Shown: piece after piece, positions 52,708 to 61,665 of the stretch
Layout: each line of letters starts with the position of its first letter
How positions within the stretch are numbered: the stretch's first letter is position 1
Origin: Haloarcula sp. DT43
GTDB lineage: Archaea > Halobacteriota > Halobacteria > Halobacteriales > Haloarculaceae
DNA: 64,000 nt
NCBI RefSeq assembly: GCF_037078405.1
Contig: NZ_JAYMGZ010000002.1
Location: 124,001 to 188,000 of the forward strand
Direction of reading: 5' to 3'
Notes under the pieces: generated by a model
Databases searched by the model: none
The model's input: the letters and a program-made list of their open reading frames with translations, nothing else
What the model was told of the DNA's origin: nothing
Position numbers and translations under genes: made by a program

Positions 52708-53643
52708 ATGCGCCGGCTCGCGTTCGCTCTCGGCATCGCCCTCGCGGTCGCCGCCGGCTGTAGCGGCCTCGCGGGACCGCCGTCACAGCCGGCCGGGACC
52801 GCCGTCGACGGCCAGTCGGCGGACCTCCCGGCGGCCGCTGTCACCGTGACCGTCACGGCCGTCGTCGACGGCGACACCGTACAGATAGCCTACGGCAACG
52901 GCACCGGCGACACGGTCCGGCTCGTCGGCGTCGACACCCCCGAAGTCCACGCCGAGAACGACCCCGCGGAGTTCGAGGGCGTCCCCGCGACGGCCGCCGG
53001 CGCGTCGTGCCTCCGCGGGGCCGGCACGAACGCGTCGTCGTTCGCCAAGCAGCGCCTCCTCGGCGAGTCGGTCGGGCTCGCCTTCGACCCGAACGTGGAC
53101 CGGCGGGGCTACTACGACCGGTTGCTGGCGTACGTCGTCCTCGACGGGACGCTGTTCAACTACCGACTCGTCGAGACCGGACACGGGCGCGTGTACGACA
53201 GCGAGTTCACGCGGGCCGAGCGGTTCTACGCGGCCGAGGACGCCGCCCGTGCCGACCGGCACGGGCTCTGGCGCTGTACGGACCCGGGCGCGGCGACGCG
53301 GACGGGTACCGACGGCGGGCCGGTCGAAATCACGGACATCAACGCCGACGCCGCGGGCAACGACAACGAGAACCTGAACGACGAGTACGTCACGCTCACG
53401 AACGCCGGCGACGCGGCGCTGGACCTCTCCGGCTGGACGGTCAGCGACGCCGCGGGCCACCGGTACGCGTTCGCGGCCCTGACACTCGACCCGGGCGCGT
53501 CGGTCACGCTCCACACCGGAAGCGGGACCGACACCGACGCCGACCGGTACTGGGGGCGGACCGGGGCGGTCTGGAACAACGGCGGCGACACCGTCGTCGT
53601 CCGGAACGCCGACGGCGAACCCGTCGCGCGGCGGTCGTACTGA
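52708..53643 (+). CDS. Secreted lipoprotein nuclease with lamin-tail-like domain
   Basis: This 311-residue protein has a Sec lipobox signal (MRRLAFALGIALAVAAGC). A staphylococcal-nuclease domain (about 45-205) has VVDGDTVQI, RLVGVDTPEVHAEND and DRRGYYDRLLAYV, with catalytic Asp, Arg and Glu in place. A C-terminal lamin-tail domain (about 215-311) has DEYVTLTNAGDAALDLSGWTVSD and GDTVVVRNADGE. It likely degrades extracellular DNA. A 19-residue acidic linker joins the parts. Confidence 0.85.
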   Translation: MRRLAFALGIALAVAAGCSGLAGPPSQPAGTAVDGQSADLPAAAVTVTVTAVVDGDTVQIAYGNGTGDTVRLVGVDTPEVHAENDPAEFEGVPATAAGASCLRGAGTNASSFAKQRLLGESVGLAFDPNVDRRGYYDRLLAYVVLDGTLFNYRLVETGHGRVYDSEFTRAERFYAAEDAARADRHGLWRCTDPGAATRTGTDGGPVEITDINADAAGNDNENLNDEYVTLTNAGDAALDLSGWTVSDAAGHRYAFAALTLDPGASVTLHTGSGTDTDADRYWGRTGAVWNNGGDTVVVRNADGEPVARRSY

Positions 53644-53658
53644 CCGCGCGACGTGACA

Positions 53659-53666
53659 GTATAAAC
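53659..53666 (+). promoter_or_regulatory. TATA-like box before the molybdopterin gene
   Basis: GTATAAAC lies 23-30 bases before the ATG at 53689, so the transcript is likely leaderless. Confidence 0.55.
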
Positions 53667-53688
53667 CGCTCCAGTGCCAACAGATACC

Positions 53689-54744
53689 ATGGTTATCCGC
53701 CGGGTGACGCCGACGCCGCGGGCGGTCGACTGGGGGCTGTTCGCGGCGGTGACCGCGCTGCTCGCCACCGGTGTCGCCACTATCTTCGCCGGCACCCCCA
53801 GCAGCGCGTGGGTCATCGACCTCCACGCGCTCTCGGGCGTGGCCCTGATTCTCCTGTTGCCGGTGAAGCTCCGCCGGGTCGCCCGCCGCGTCGCCCCGTC
53901 GCGGCTGACCGGCACCCGCGTTCTCTCGGTCGTCCTGGCCGCGGTCGCGCTGGGCGCGCTCGCCACCGGCGTCTGGTGGGTGTTCGGCGGCACGCTCGAC
54001 CTCGGCCCCTGGGGGCTGTTTCACCTCCACGTCGCCCTCGGTCTGCTGGTCCCGCCGCTGTTGCTGGTACATCTCCGTGCCCGGTTCTACTCCCCGGCAC
54101 AGGTGACCCGCGGCGGCCGCCGGGACGCCCTCCGGTACGCCGGGCTGGTGACCGCCGGGGCGCTCCTCTGGCGCGTCCAGGGCCCGGTCAACGACGCGCT
54201 GGACTCGGCCGGCGCGGACCGCCGCTACACCGGCTCGCGCGAGGAGGGAACCGACGACGGCAACCGGTTCCCCGTCACCAGCTGGGTCGCGGACGACCCG
54301 GACCCGGTCGCGGCGGCCGACTGGTCGCTGTCGGTCACCGGCCGGGTCGCAAGCGAGGCCAGCTACGCTGCCAGCGAACTCTCGCCGGCGGCGACCGAGT
54401 CGGCGGTCCTCGACTGCACGAGCGGCTGGTACTCCGGCCACGAGTGGCAGGGGGTTCGGGTCGGCGACCTGCTCGACGCCGCCGACCCCGACGCCGCGGC
54501 GGCGTGGGTCCAGTTTCGGTCGGTCACCGGCTACCGGTGGAGCCTCCCGCTCCCGGAGGCCCGCGACGCCGTGCTGGCCACGCACGTCGACGGCGAGCGC
54601 CTGGCCCACGGCCACGGCTACCCCCTCCGGCTCGTCGCCCCCGGCCGACGGGGTTTCCAGTGGGTGAAGTGGGTCGAGTCGGTCCGGGTCAGCGAGCGCC
54701 GCGAACTCGGCGAGTGGCTCGCGATATTCGTCAGCGGGCTCTGA
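53689..54744 (+). CDS. Membrane-anchored SUOX-family molybdopterin oxidoreductase
   Basis: This 351-residue protein has four membrane helices in the first 165 residues with His pairs (DLHALSGVALILL; FHLHVALGLLVPPLLLVHL), like a cytochrome b561-type module. The C-terminal sulfite-oxidase-type domain has the Mo ligand Cys243 (DCTSGWYSGHEWQG) and LPLPEARDAVLATHVDGERLAHGHGYPLRLVAPGRRGFQWVKWV. The electron acceptor is unknown. Bacterial MsrP has separate chains for these roles. Confidence 0.85.
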   Translation: MVIRRVTPTPRAVDWGLFAAVTALLATGVATIFAGTPSSAWVIDLHALSGVALILLLPVKLRRVARRVAPSRLTGTRVLSVVLAAVALGALATGVWWVFGGTLDLGPWGLFHLHVALGLLVPPLLLVHLRARFYSPAQVTRGGRRDALRYAGLVTAGALLWRVQGPVNDALDSAGADRRYTGSREEGTDDGNRFPVTSWVADDPDPVAAADWSLSVTGRVASEASYAASELSPAATESAVLDCTSGWYSGHEWQGVRVGDLLDAADPDAAAAWVQFRSVTGYRWSLPLPEARDAVLATHVDGERLAHGHGYPLRLVAPGRRGFQWVKWVESVRVSERRELGEWLAIFVSGL

Positions 54745-54836
54745 ACGCCGCTTTCACCGCTCGAAAGCGGAGCTTACCGCCCCCACCTGTCACTGAAGCT
54801 ACCACTAACGAAGTACCGTGTCGCGGTAGCGTGGGT

Positions 54837-55181
54837 ATGAACTGGCGACAGCCCGCCCGACGCCCCGCCCAGTCGAACGCCGTCGTCGCCCTCTGGGCAG
54901 TGGCCGTCGCCTTCTTCGGCGTCGGCGACCTCGTCACGACGGTCGTCGGCTACAGCGTCACCGGCGTGACGGAGCTGAGCCCGGTCGTCAAACTACTGCT
55001 GGAACGGCACGCGCTGCTCGCCCTGACCGGCCTGAAAGTGGTCGCGTTCCTCGGCTTCTTCGCCGTCTGGAAGTACGTCTCCTGGCCGTACTCCGCCGGC
55101 GTCCCGCTCGGGCTCGCGCTGCTGGGCGTCGCGGTGACGATATGGAACACCGGCGTCATCCTCGTCGCCGTCACCGGCTGA
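54837..55181 (+). CDS. Three-helix membrane protein (DUF5658-like)
   Basis: This 114-residue protein has helices near 20-45, 58-78 and 88-112. The GDLVTTVVGYSVTGVTELSPVVK stretch is shared with DUF5658-like proteins. It has no catalytic residues in the membrane. Its gap upstream (92 bases) has no strong TATA box. Confidence 0.6.
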   Translation: MNWRQPARRPAQSNAVVALWAVAVAFFGVGDLVTTVVGYSVTGVTELSPVVKLLLERHALLALTGLKVVAFLGFFAVWKYVSWPYSAGVPLGLALLGVAVTIWNTGVILVAVTG

Positions 55182-55186
55182 GGAGT

Positions 55187-56107
55187 CTACCCGTCCAGGC
55201 TAATCTCCAGGGTCGCCGATTCGCCCTCGTTGAGGCTGACCGTCTCGTGGTTACGGTACTCCTGCTCTTCGAGCGACCCGGAGTTGAATTTCGTCTCGCC
55301 ATCGGGGAGCAGGTAGCCGGCCAGCGTGACCGTACAGGGTTCCGACGTGGCTGATTCGAGCGTCACGTCGACACCCGCAGTGTTGGTGGACTCGTCGAAG
55401 CCAAGCCCCTTCCAGCTGACCGTACAGCCGTCCACCGATTGACCGTCGTTGTCGGATTCGAGCCCCGTGAGGTTGCTCCCGTCCTCACAGACGCTGAAGT
55501 CCTCGAACTTCCGCTCGCCGTACGGGCCTTCCTCGCCGAAGTCGATGATAGCATCGCCCTCCACGAGGTCTATCTGGTAACACTCCCGCGCGCTCCCGCA
55601 AAACGAGACGTTGCTGATTGCCGCCTGTTGGCCGCCCGGGTTCGTCGGCGCGCACAACTCATCCCCCTCCGGGTCGTCGTCGTACGTCGCCGTGTCCGGT
55701 CCGCCCTTCACGCACACCTGCTCGACCACGTCGTCGGTGCTGAACGAGAAGCAAGTGACCTCGCCCTCTTCTTTCTCGGTCACGCTCTCGATTGTCACGC
55801 TGAAACTGTCCCCGTCTGACCCGAAGGTGTAGGTCTCACCGGCTTCGGGCGCACCCTCGATTTTCCCGCAGAACGTCCCTTCGGGGCAGCCGTCACAGGT
55901 ACACGGACCGACGCCGTTGTTGCCGTTCCCGTTGTCACCACCGTTCCCGTTGTTGCCGTTCTTTCCGTTCCCGTGACCCGGTTTCGCAGCACCGACCCCC
56001 GTTCCGAGCAACGCGGTCGCGGCTCCACCGCCGATGACACCGAGGAGGCGGCGGCGGTCGATAGACGCTGCGTGGCCTGTTTCATCAGCCCCTGTCATGT
56101 GGGACAT
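55187..56107 (-). CDS. Tat-secreted cysteine-containing protein, unknown function
   Basis: This 306-residue protein has a Tat signal with DRRRLLGVIGGGAATALLG and no lipid cysteine. A Gly/Asn-rich spacer of about 20 residues (GKNGNNGNGG) leads to the motif CTCDGCPEGTFC, then a beta-rich domain with at least eight further Cys residues that could form disulfides. It starts MSHMTGADE; the ATG at 56098 is an alternative. It is probably a secreted protein of unknown role. Confidence 0.6.
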   Translation of the reverse strand: MSHMTGADETGHAASIDRRRLLGVIGGGAATALLGTGVGAAKPGHGNGKNGNNGNGGDNGNGNNGVGPCTCDGCPEGTFCGKIEGAPEAGETYTFGSDGDSFSVTIESVTEKEEGEVTCFSFSTDDVVEQVCVKGGPDTATYDDDPEGDELCAPTNPGGQQAAISNVSFCGSARECYQIDLVEGDAIIDFGEEGPYGERKFEDFSVCEDGSNLTGLESDNDGQSVDGCTVSWKGLGFDESTNTAGVDVTLESATSEPCTVTLAGYLLPDGETKFNSGSLEEQEYRNHETVSLNEGESATLEISLDG

Positions 56108-56212
56108 TCACATTCATGCACGCTTAGTTATGTGAGAGCTATTCCGCTCCCGTGAGAGTACTGTCGGCTTATCTCGGCCTGGCTTCAATGGGGCGTCCGC
56201 CGCGTCCCTTGG

Positions 56213-56833
56213 CTACAACAGCGCGTCGATGGTCGCCCACAGGCCCGGCATCCCGTCCTCGCCCGACTCGTAGTGAATCGGGACGAAGCCGGCGTTTCGC
56301 GCGCCTTCGACGTCGGTCTCGTACTCGTTGCCGACCATGACGTACTCCTCGGCCGGTAGTTCCTCGCGGACCCGGTCGAACGGCGCGCTGTCGGGCTTGT
56401 GCGCACCGACCTCGTAGGAGGCGACGAAAAAGTCGAAGAAGTCGGCCAGCCCGTGGTGGTCGAGCTTGCCGACCTGCCAGTCCCGCGGGCCGTTGGTGAC
56501 GACCGCGAGCCGGTTGTCGGCGGCGAGTGCGGGCAGGCTGTCCCGGGCCGCGTCGGGCACTGTCGTCGACGCGTACTCGGTCTCCCTGAGCGTCCCGACC
56601 AGCGCGTCGAGGTCCGCGTCCGCCCCGGCCGCCTCGACGACGGCGGCCATCGACCGGCGGTGTGGCTCCGGTTCCAGCGCCTCGAAGGCCGTGTAGAAGG
56701 CGTCCTTGCTGACGGCGCGGAGCTCGTCCGTGTACTCGATGCCGTGGGCCTCGACCGTCCTGCGGACGATGTTCTCGTACGGCTCCGGGTAGTGGACCAG
56801 CGTGTCGTCGAGGTCGAAACAGATGGTCGTCAT
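56213..56833 (-). CDS. HAD-superfamily hydrolase
   Basis: This 206-residue phosphatase-type HAD has motif I CFDLDDTLVHYP (Asp7, Asp9), motif II VVTNGPRDWQ, motif III Lys in AHKPDS and motif IV VGNEYETDVEGARNAG. The cap domain is helical. It is close to archaeal phosphoglycolate or pyrimidine phosphatase types, but its substrate is unknown. It overlaps the UPF0201 gene by four bases (ATGA). Confidence 0.86.
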   Translation of the reverse strand: MTTICFDLDDTLVHYPEPYENIVRRTVEAHGIEYTDELRAVSKDAFYTAFEALEPEPHRRSMAAVVEAAGADADLDALVGTLRETEYASTTVPDAARDSLPALAADNRLAVVTNGPRDWQVGKLDHHGLADFFDFFVASYEVGAHKPDSAPFDRVREELPAEEYVMVGNEYETDVEGARNAGFVPIHYESGEDGMPGLWATIDALL

Positions 56834-57249
56834 CTGTCGTCGGAGACCGGCTTGCCGTCCTCTGTCGGCGGCGCGACGTAGTCGATGTACTCCTCGGCCG
56901 TCGGCTCGTGGACGGTCACGTTCACGTGGATGTCGCCCAGTTCCGAGGGGTCGCCGACCGCGAAGTTGATGCGCCCCTCGAAGGCCGCCTGCTTCTTCAC
57001 GTCGAACGCGAAGGTGTCCCCCGCCAGATTGTCGAAGAAGACCGACCGGGCCGTATCGAGGATTTCCCGCCGGTGGAGGAGCTCGGAGAACCCGTCCATC
57101 GTGTGGACTTCGGCGACGAGCGCGCCCTGCTGGTGGGACGGGTCGGCCTCCGGGAAGAGGTTCCGGACCGCGTCGGCGACCCGGTCGGTCACCTCGGTGT
57201 CGTTGACCGGGGCTTCGATGCGGACGTCGACGGAGTAGACGGCGCTCAT
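56830..57249 (-). CDS. UPF0201-family protein
   Basis: This 139-residue archaeal protein has DVRIEAPVNDTEVTDRVADAVRNLFPEA and RREILDTARSVFFDNLAGDTFAFDVKKQAAFEGRINF. It has an RNA-binding-like alpha/beta fold from structural work on relatives, as I recall. UPF0201 and UPF0200 occur together or fused in other archaea. Here they are adjacent with a four-base overlap. The function is unknown. Confidence 0.84.
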   Translation of the reverse strand: MSAVYSVDVRIEAPVNDTEVTDRVADAVRNLFPEADPSHQQGALVAEVHTMDGFSELLHRREILDTARSVFFDNLAGDTFAFDVKKQAAFEGRINFAVGDPSELGDIHVNVTVHEPTAEEYIDYVAPPTEDGKPVSDDR

Positions 57250-57809
57250 CGGTCCAGCGCCTCCGGTCCGTCCCGAATCAGCGTGCGGATTTTCCGCTGG
57301 AACGCGGCCAGCGTCTCCGTGTTCTCGATGGTCAGGTCGGCCATCTCCATGGCCTCGCCCATCCCGAACCCGAGCTCGCGGTCATCGCGGTCCTCCAGGG
57401 ACTCGCCGCCGTCGGCCGCCGAGGCGTCGCGCCCGCGGAGGTCCAGGCGGTCGGCCCGAAGCTCGAACGGGGCGTCGATTTCGACCAGCAGGAACGCGTC
57501 GCCGAAGGCCGACGCGAACGCCTCGGCCTCCACGTCCGACCGGATGCCGTCGACGAGAACGGTGTCGCTCGATTCGAGTTCCGCCTCTATCATCGGTAGC
57601 GAGCGCTCCGCGATGGCGGCGGGCCCGTTCTCCGCCCGGAGCGCCTTCGCCACGGTCCCGTGGTCCGCGGCGGGGTCTAACCCGCGGTCGCGGCACTCCT
57701 CGCGGATGACGTCGCCCATCGTCACGACCGGCACGCCCATCTCGGCGGCGACGTTCGCTGCCTCGCTTTTCCCGCTGCCCGGCAGCCCGACGATACCGAT
57801 AACTGTCAT
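57246..57809 (-). CDS. UPF0200-family P-loop kinase-like protein
   Basis: This 187-residue protein has Walker A GLPGSGKS at 8-15, VVTMGDVIREECRDRG and VLVDGIRSDVEAEAF. It resembles nucleoside-monophosphate kinases and dephospho-CoA kinase, but the family is of unproven activity. The ATG at 57809 puts the P-loop at residue 8; 57836 is an alternative. It overlaps the UPF0201 gene. Confidence 0.83.
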   Translation of the reverse strand: MTVIGIVGLPGSGKSEAANVAAEMGVPVVTMGDVIREECRDRGLDPAADHGTVAKALRAENGPAAIAERSLPMIEAELESSDTVLVDGIRSDVEAEAFASAFGDAFLLVEIDAPFELRADRLDLRGRDASAADGGESLEDRDDRELGFGMGEAMEMADLTIENTETLAAFQRKIRTLIRDGPEALDR

Positions 57810-57854
57810 TGCCGGGCGTAGTCGAGCGGCGGGCAAAAGCCCTCCCGTTCGGCC

Positions 57855-58697
57855 TCACCGTTCGCGGACGACGACGAACTCCGCGAGGTCCCGGAGGTAC
57901 TCCATCGACTGGGAGTCCGGCGCGTCGACGGTCGACAGCGACTCCAGGGCGGCGTCGGACTCGGCCCGGGCCCGCTCGTTCGCCTCCTCGGTCGTCAGCT
58001 CCGTCACTTCGACCAGCGACGGCCGCTCCATCTCCGCGTCGGTCCCGGCCGGCTTGCCCAGGGTCTCGGCGTCGGCCGTCGCGTCGAGCACGTCGTCGCG
58101 CATCTGGAACGCTACGCCGACCCGCTCGGCGTACTGGCCGACCGCCTCGACCGTGTACGGGTCCGAGTCGGCGGCAATCGCGCCCAGTTCCGCCGCCGCG
58201 CGGAACAGCGCCCCGGTCTTCCGGCGGGCCAGCTCCATGTACTCCGCCTCGTTGGACGGCTCCGCGACCAGCTCCATCGCCTCGCCCTCGCCCAGTTCGA
58301 CCATCGACTCGGAGACGGTCTGCATGGCGCGCTCGTCCGTCGAGAAGAGGTCGAACGCCTCGCCGAGCAGGCCGTCGGAGGCGATGATGGCCGGGCCGTG
58401 GCCGAAGGCCTGCCACGCCGCCGGGGTCCCCCGTCGGAGCTCCGACTCGTCGATGATGTCGTCGATGACCAGCGAGGCGTTGTGGACGAGTTCGATGCCG
58501 ACCGCGAAGTCGACGGCGTCGGCCGGCTCCCCGCCCAGCGCCTCACACACCAGCACCGTCACGGTCGGCCGTACCCGCTTTCCGCCCGAGAGGGCCACGT
58601 GGCGGACTTCCTCGGCGAGCTCGTCCGGTTCGACGCTGTCGAGGACGGCCTCCAGTCGCTCCTCGACCTGGTCCCGCCGGCGCTCGAGATACTCCAT
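57855..58697 (-). CDS. idsA: Trans-isoprenyl diphosphate synthase
   Basis: This 280-residue prenyltransferase has first aspartate motif DDIID at 79-83 and second DDVLD at 201-205, with GGKRVRPT at 38-45 and GEAFDLF. It builds C20 or longer chains for archaeal lipids, quinones or carotenoids. It is shorter than the roughly 340-residue main geranylgeranyl synthases, so chain length is open. Start ATG 58695-58697. Confidence 0.88.
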   Translation of the reverse strand: MEYLERRRDQVEERLEAVLDSVEPDELAEEVRHVALSGGKRVRPTVTVLVCEALGGEPADAVDFAVGIELVHNASLVIDDIIDESELRRGTPAAWQAFGHGPAIIASDGLLGEAFDLFSTDERAMQTVSESMVELGEGEAMELVAEPSNEAEYMELARRKTGALFRAAAELGAIAADSDPYTVEAVGQYAERVGVAFQMRDDVLDATADAETLGKPAGTDAEMERPSLVEVTELTTEEANERARAESDAALESLSTVDAPDSQSMEYLRDLAEFVVVRER

Positions 58698-58758
58698 TAC
58701 CGCCCCCTTAGGACTAGCGTAAAAAGTACCTTGTCACCCGCGGTTCGGTGCGTGGCGG

Positions 58759-59709
58759 CTACCGGAACCGTTCGGTGAGCGCCGGGACGACCTCGAACAG
58801 GTCGTCCTGGATGCCGTAGTCGGCGATGTCGAATATCGGCGCGTTCGGGTCGGTGTTGATGGCGACAATCGTCTCGGAGCCTTTCATCCCGGCGACGTGC
58901 TGGACGGCCCCGGAGATGCCGATGGCGATGTACACGTCCGGCGTGACGACTTTCCCGCTCTGGCCGACCTGGCGGTCCTTCTCCAGCCAGCCGTTGTCGA
59001 TGAGCGGCCGCGACCCGGCGACCGTCGCATCGAGCGCCGCCGCGAGGTCGTAGATGATGTCCAGGTTCTCCTCCTCCTCGATACCGCGGCCGACCGACAC
59101 CAGCACGTCGGCGTCGGTGATGTCGACGTCGCCGCCGCCGACCTCCTCGAAGCCCTTGACGGTGGACCTGACCGCGCTCTCGTCGACGGTCGCGTCGAAG
59201 GCCTCGATTGCAGCGTCACCGTCCGTTTCGATTGTCGGCCACTCGGCCGGTCGGACGGTCACCGCGGCCTGCTCGGCGTGGACGTCGATTGTCGTCTCGA
59301 CTTTCGAGCCGTACAGTTCCCTTGTGGCGGTGAGTCCGTCCTCGGCGTCGACGCCGACCACGTCGGTCACGAGCGGCCGGTCGAGACGGTTGGCCACCGC
59401 CGGCGCGTAGTCGAGGCCGTTGACGCTGTTTGGCATCAGGAGAACCGTCGGCTCCACCTCTTCGGCCAACTGGGTGACGACCTGCGTGTACACGTCGTGG
59501 TTGAACTCCTCGCCGACGTCGACGGTGTGGACGGTGTCGACGCCCTCGCGGTTCAGCTTCGCTCCGAACGTCTCGACGTCGCCGCCGATGACAGCGGTGT
59601 GGAGCTCGCCGCCCAGGTCGTCGACGAGGTCGCGGCCGGCCGCCAGCTGCTCTAGGCTCACCAGCCGCAGTTCCCCGCGGCGGTGTTCAGCGATAGCCAG
59701 AACCGACAT
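58759..59709 (-). CDS. etfA: Electron transfer flavoprotein alpha subunit
   Basis: This 316-residue FAD-binding subunit has the C-terminal FAD motif VSVGRGIEEEENLDIIYDLAAAL...AGSRPLIDNGWLEKDRQVGQSGKVVTPDVYIAIGISGAVQHVAGMKGSETIVAINTD in outline. It passes electrons from dehydrogenases to a quinone reductase. The start ATG shares one base with the etfB stop. It is the second gene of etfB-etfA. Confidence 0.94.
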   Translation of the reverse strand: MSVLAIAEHRRGELRLVSLEQLAAGRDLVDDLGGELHTAVIGGDVETFGAKLNREGVDTVHTVDVGEEFNHDVYTQVVTQLAEEVEPTVLLMPNSVNGLDYAPAVANRLDRPLVTDVVGVDAEDGLTATRELYGSKVETTIDVHAEQAAVTVRPAEWPTIETDGDAAIEAFDATVDESAVRSTVKGFEEVGGGDVDITDADVLVSVGRGIEEEENLDIIYDLAAALDATVAGSRPLIDNGWLEKDRQVGQSGKVVTPDVYIAIGISGAVQHVAGMKGSETIVAINTDPNAPIFDIADYGIQDDLFEVVPALTERFR

Positions 59710-60494
59710 CAGTTGGTCACCCCCTTCTCTTCGAGCAGTGCAGCGAGCTCGGCCGCCGTCTCCTCGGGACTCCCCTCGAACACCGTCGCTTCGCCCTCCG
59801 TCTCGGGCTCGTACAGCGAAGTCTGTTCCAGCGGGCTCGCTATCCCGGCCGCGTCGAGGCCGAGGTCGGCCAGGTCGTACTCGGCGAGTTCCTTGCTCTG
59901 GGCCTGCCGGATGCCACGGAGGCTCGCGTATCGAGGGTCGTTGATACCGGTCTGTATCGTCAGCACCGCCGGGAGCTCGATGTCGGTGAGCTCCTCGACG
60001 CCGCCCTCCAGCTCCCGGTGGACGCTGGCGACGCCCGCCTCCAGGTCGAGGTCGTTGACGACCGCACCCCACTCCATGCCGAGCTTGTCGGCCAGCGTGA
60101 CGCCGGTCGCCCCGAACCCGTCGTCGGCGGACTGGACGCCGGTCAGCACCAGGTCGGGGTCCTCCTCGGCCGCGACGGCGGCCAGCACCTCGGCTTTCGT
60201 CTCGGGGTCCAGCAGGCCGGCCGCCTCCAGCGCCTCGTCCCAGACGCGGACCGCACGGTCGGCCCCCTTCGCCAGCGCCTGCCGGATGGTCTCGTCGGTT
60301 TCCGACGGACCGATGGTGACGGTGACGACCTCGACGTCGTCGCCGGCCTCCTTTATCTGGACGGCCTCCTCGACGGCGTACTCGTCCCACTCGTTGAGGT
60401 CGGCCGTGACGTACCGGTCGTCGATTTCGAGTCCGTCGATTTCGAACTCGTCGTCCACGGCTGCCACCTCCTTCACCGTGACAAGGATTTTCAT
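59709..60494 (-). CDS. etfB: Electron transfer flavoprotein beta subunit
   Basis: This 261-residue subunit begins MKILVTVKEVAAVDDEF. It has LNEWDEYAVEEAVQIKE, GADRAVRVWDEALEAAG, and VLTGVQSADDGFGATGVTLADKLGME as in the family. The ATG at 60492-60494 is preferred over the frame start at 60545. It forms the heterodimer with etfA. The FixC/FixX-type partner is not in this window. Confidence 0.93.
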   Translation of the reverse strand: MKILVTVKEVAAVDDEFEIDGLEIDDRYVTADLNEWDEYAVEEAVQIKEAGDDVEVVTVTIGPSETDETIRQALAKGADRAVRVWDEALEAAGLLDPETKAEVLAAVAAEEDPDLVLTGVQSADDGFGATGVTLADKLGMEWGAVVNDLDLEAGVASVHRELEGGVEELTDIELPAVLTIQTGINDPRYASLRGIRQAQSKELAEYDLADLGLDAAGIASPLEQTSLYEPETEGEATVFEGSPEETAAELAALLEEKGVTN

Positions 60495-60573
60495 ACCCTG
60501 CAGTGCGACCGGGCGGCGAATAAACGTTTCCGAACCAGAAACCACGCCCAGGTCGTTTACAGCCGCGTCCGGG

Positions 60574-61665
60574 TCACTCGTCGAAGTCGGTGATGTCCTC
60601 GTCCGGGAAGGAGATGAGGTTCTCCCGGCCGATACGAAGCTTGTCGATGCGGCCCTCCTCGTCCATCGAGGAGAGCAGTTGTGACACCTTCGCGTTCGAC
60701 CAGCCGGTCTCGGAGACGATGCGGGCCTGCTTCATCCGCCCGCCGTTCTCCTCGAGGAGTCGCTCGACGCGCTCCTCGTCGCTCAGGAGTTCGACGTCGA
60801 CCTCCTCCGAGTCCGTCGTGTCGCTCGTCGGCGCGGCCGTTCCGGCGCTGTCGCCGCCGTCGTCGTCGGCCGTCGCCGACGGGAGTCCGTCGGCGTAACC
60901 CGTCCTGAACATGTAGCCGACGGCACCGACAAGCAGTACGAGCAACACGACCCCGCCGAGCCAGACCGAGTCGACGCCGCCGAACGCCGACCCGGGGGTG
61001 TCCGTCGGCGTCTGCGTGTTCGGCTGCTCGCCGGTGTACACGACGGACAGGTACCCCGGCTCGAACGTCCGCTGTCCCTCGAAGACGAGCTTCCCGTCGG
61101 TGACGGCGCTGGGGGCGCTCTCGACCCCGTATCCGGGCGGCGGGGAGATGACGAGCCGCTGGTCGGCGGTCAGCGTCCCGAACCACGTCCCGTCCGTGGC
61201 GTTGAACGCGTCGCCGACGACGATGTTCTCGCCGTCGACGGTCGCGAAGTTCGTCCACGTGAACTCGAGGATGAGCTGCCCCTTCCGGTCGGACACCTCG
61301 TAGCGGCGGTCGACGCCGGTGATGGACATCTCGCGGCCGGTGACGGTGCTGGCCTCGGCTCTTGCTTCCCGGAACGCCGGCAGCCACACCGCCTGGTCGT
61401 CCTCGGCCGCGAACTGTTCGCCGGTGTCTCTGAACGCCTCGGTCTCGTTTTCTTCGAGCGCGTAGGTGTCCGTTATCGTCCACCTGGCGTCGCCGTTGGA
61501 TTGTATCGCCAGGGCGAACGTCGTGTTCTCCGCAACCGGTGCCGGCGTCCCGGTCGTCTGCTGCGCGACGACGGGGTCCGTCGCAGCCGCTGTCGCGAGC
61601 GGCGGGGTCGCCACCAGCGCAACCAGGACAAGGAGGAGGAGGGCACCTGATACCCGCGGGGTCAT
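60574..61665 (-). CDS. Membrane-anchored winged-helix protein with extracellular domain
   Basis: This 363-residue protein has a signal peptide (MTPRVSGALLLLVLVALVATPP), a beta-rich outside domain (about 45-215), one membrane helix near 235-256 (WLGGVVLLVLLVGAVGYMF) and a cytoplasmic wHTH near 290-350 (LLEENGGRMKQARIVSETGWSNAKVSQLLSSMDEEGRIDKLR). It resembles haloarchaeal DUF7345/DUF7343 proteins. A membrane-bound transcription regulator is inferred. It is divergent from the secreted-protein gene at 61814. Confidence 0.78.
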   Translation of the reverse strand: MTPRVSGALLLLVLVALVATPPLATAAATDPVVAQQTTGTPAPVAENTTFALAIQSNGDARWTITDTYALEENETEAFRDTGEQFAAEDDQAVWLPAFREARAEASTVTGREMSITGVDRRYEVSDRKGQLILEFTWTNFATVDGENIVVGDAFNATDGTWFGTLTADQRLVISPPPGYGVESAPSAVTDGKLVFEGQRTFEPGYLSVVYTGEQPNTQTPTDTPGSAFGGVDSVWLGGVVLLVLLVGAVGYMFRTGYADGLPSATADDDGGDSAGTAAPTSDTTDSEEVDVELLSDEERVERLLEENGGRMKQARIVSETGWSNAKVSQLLSSMDEEGRIDKLRIGRENLISFPDEDITDFDE

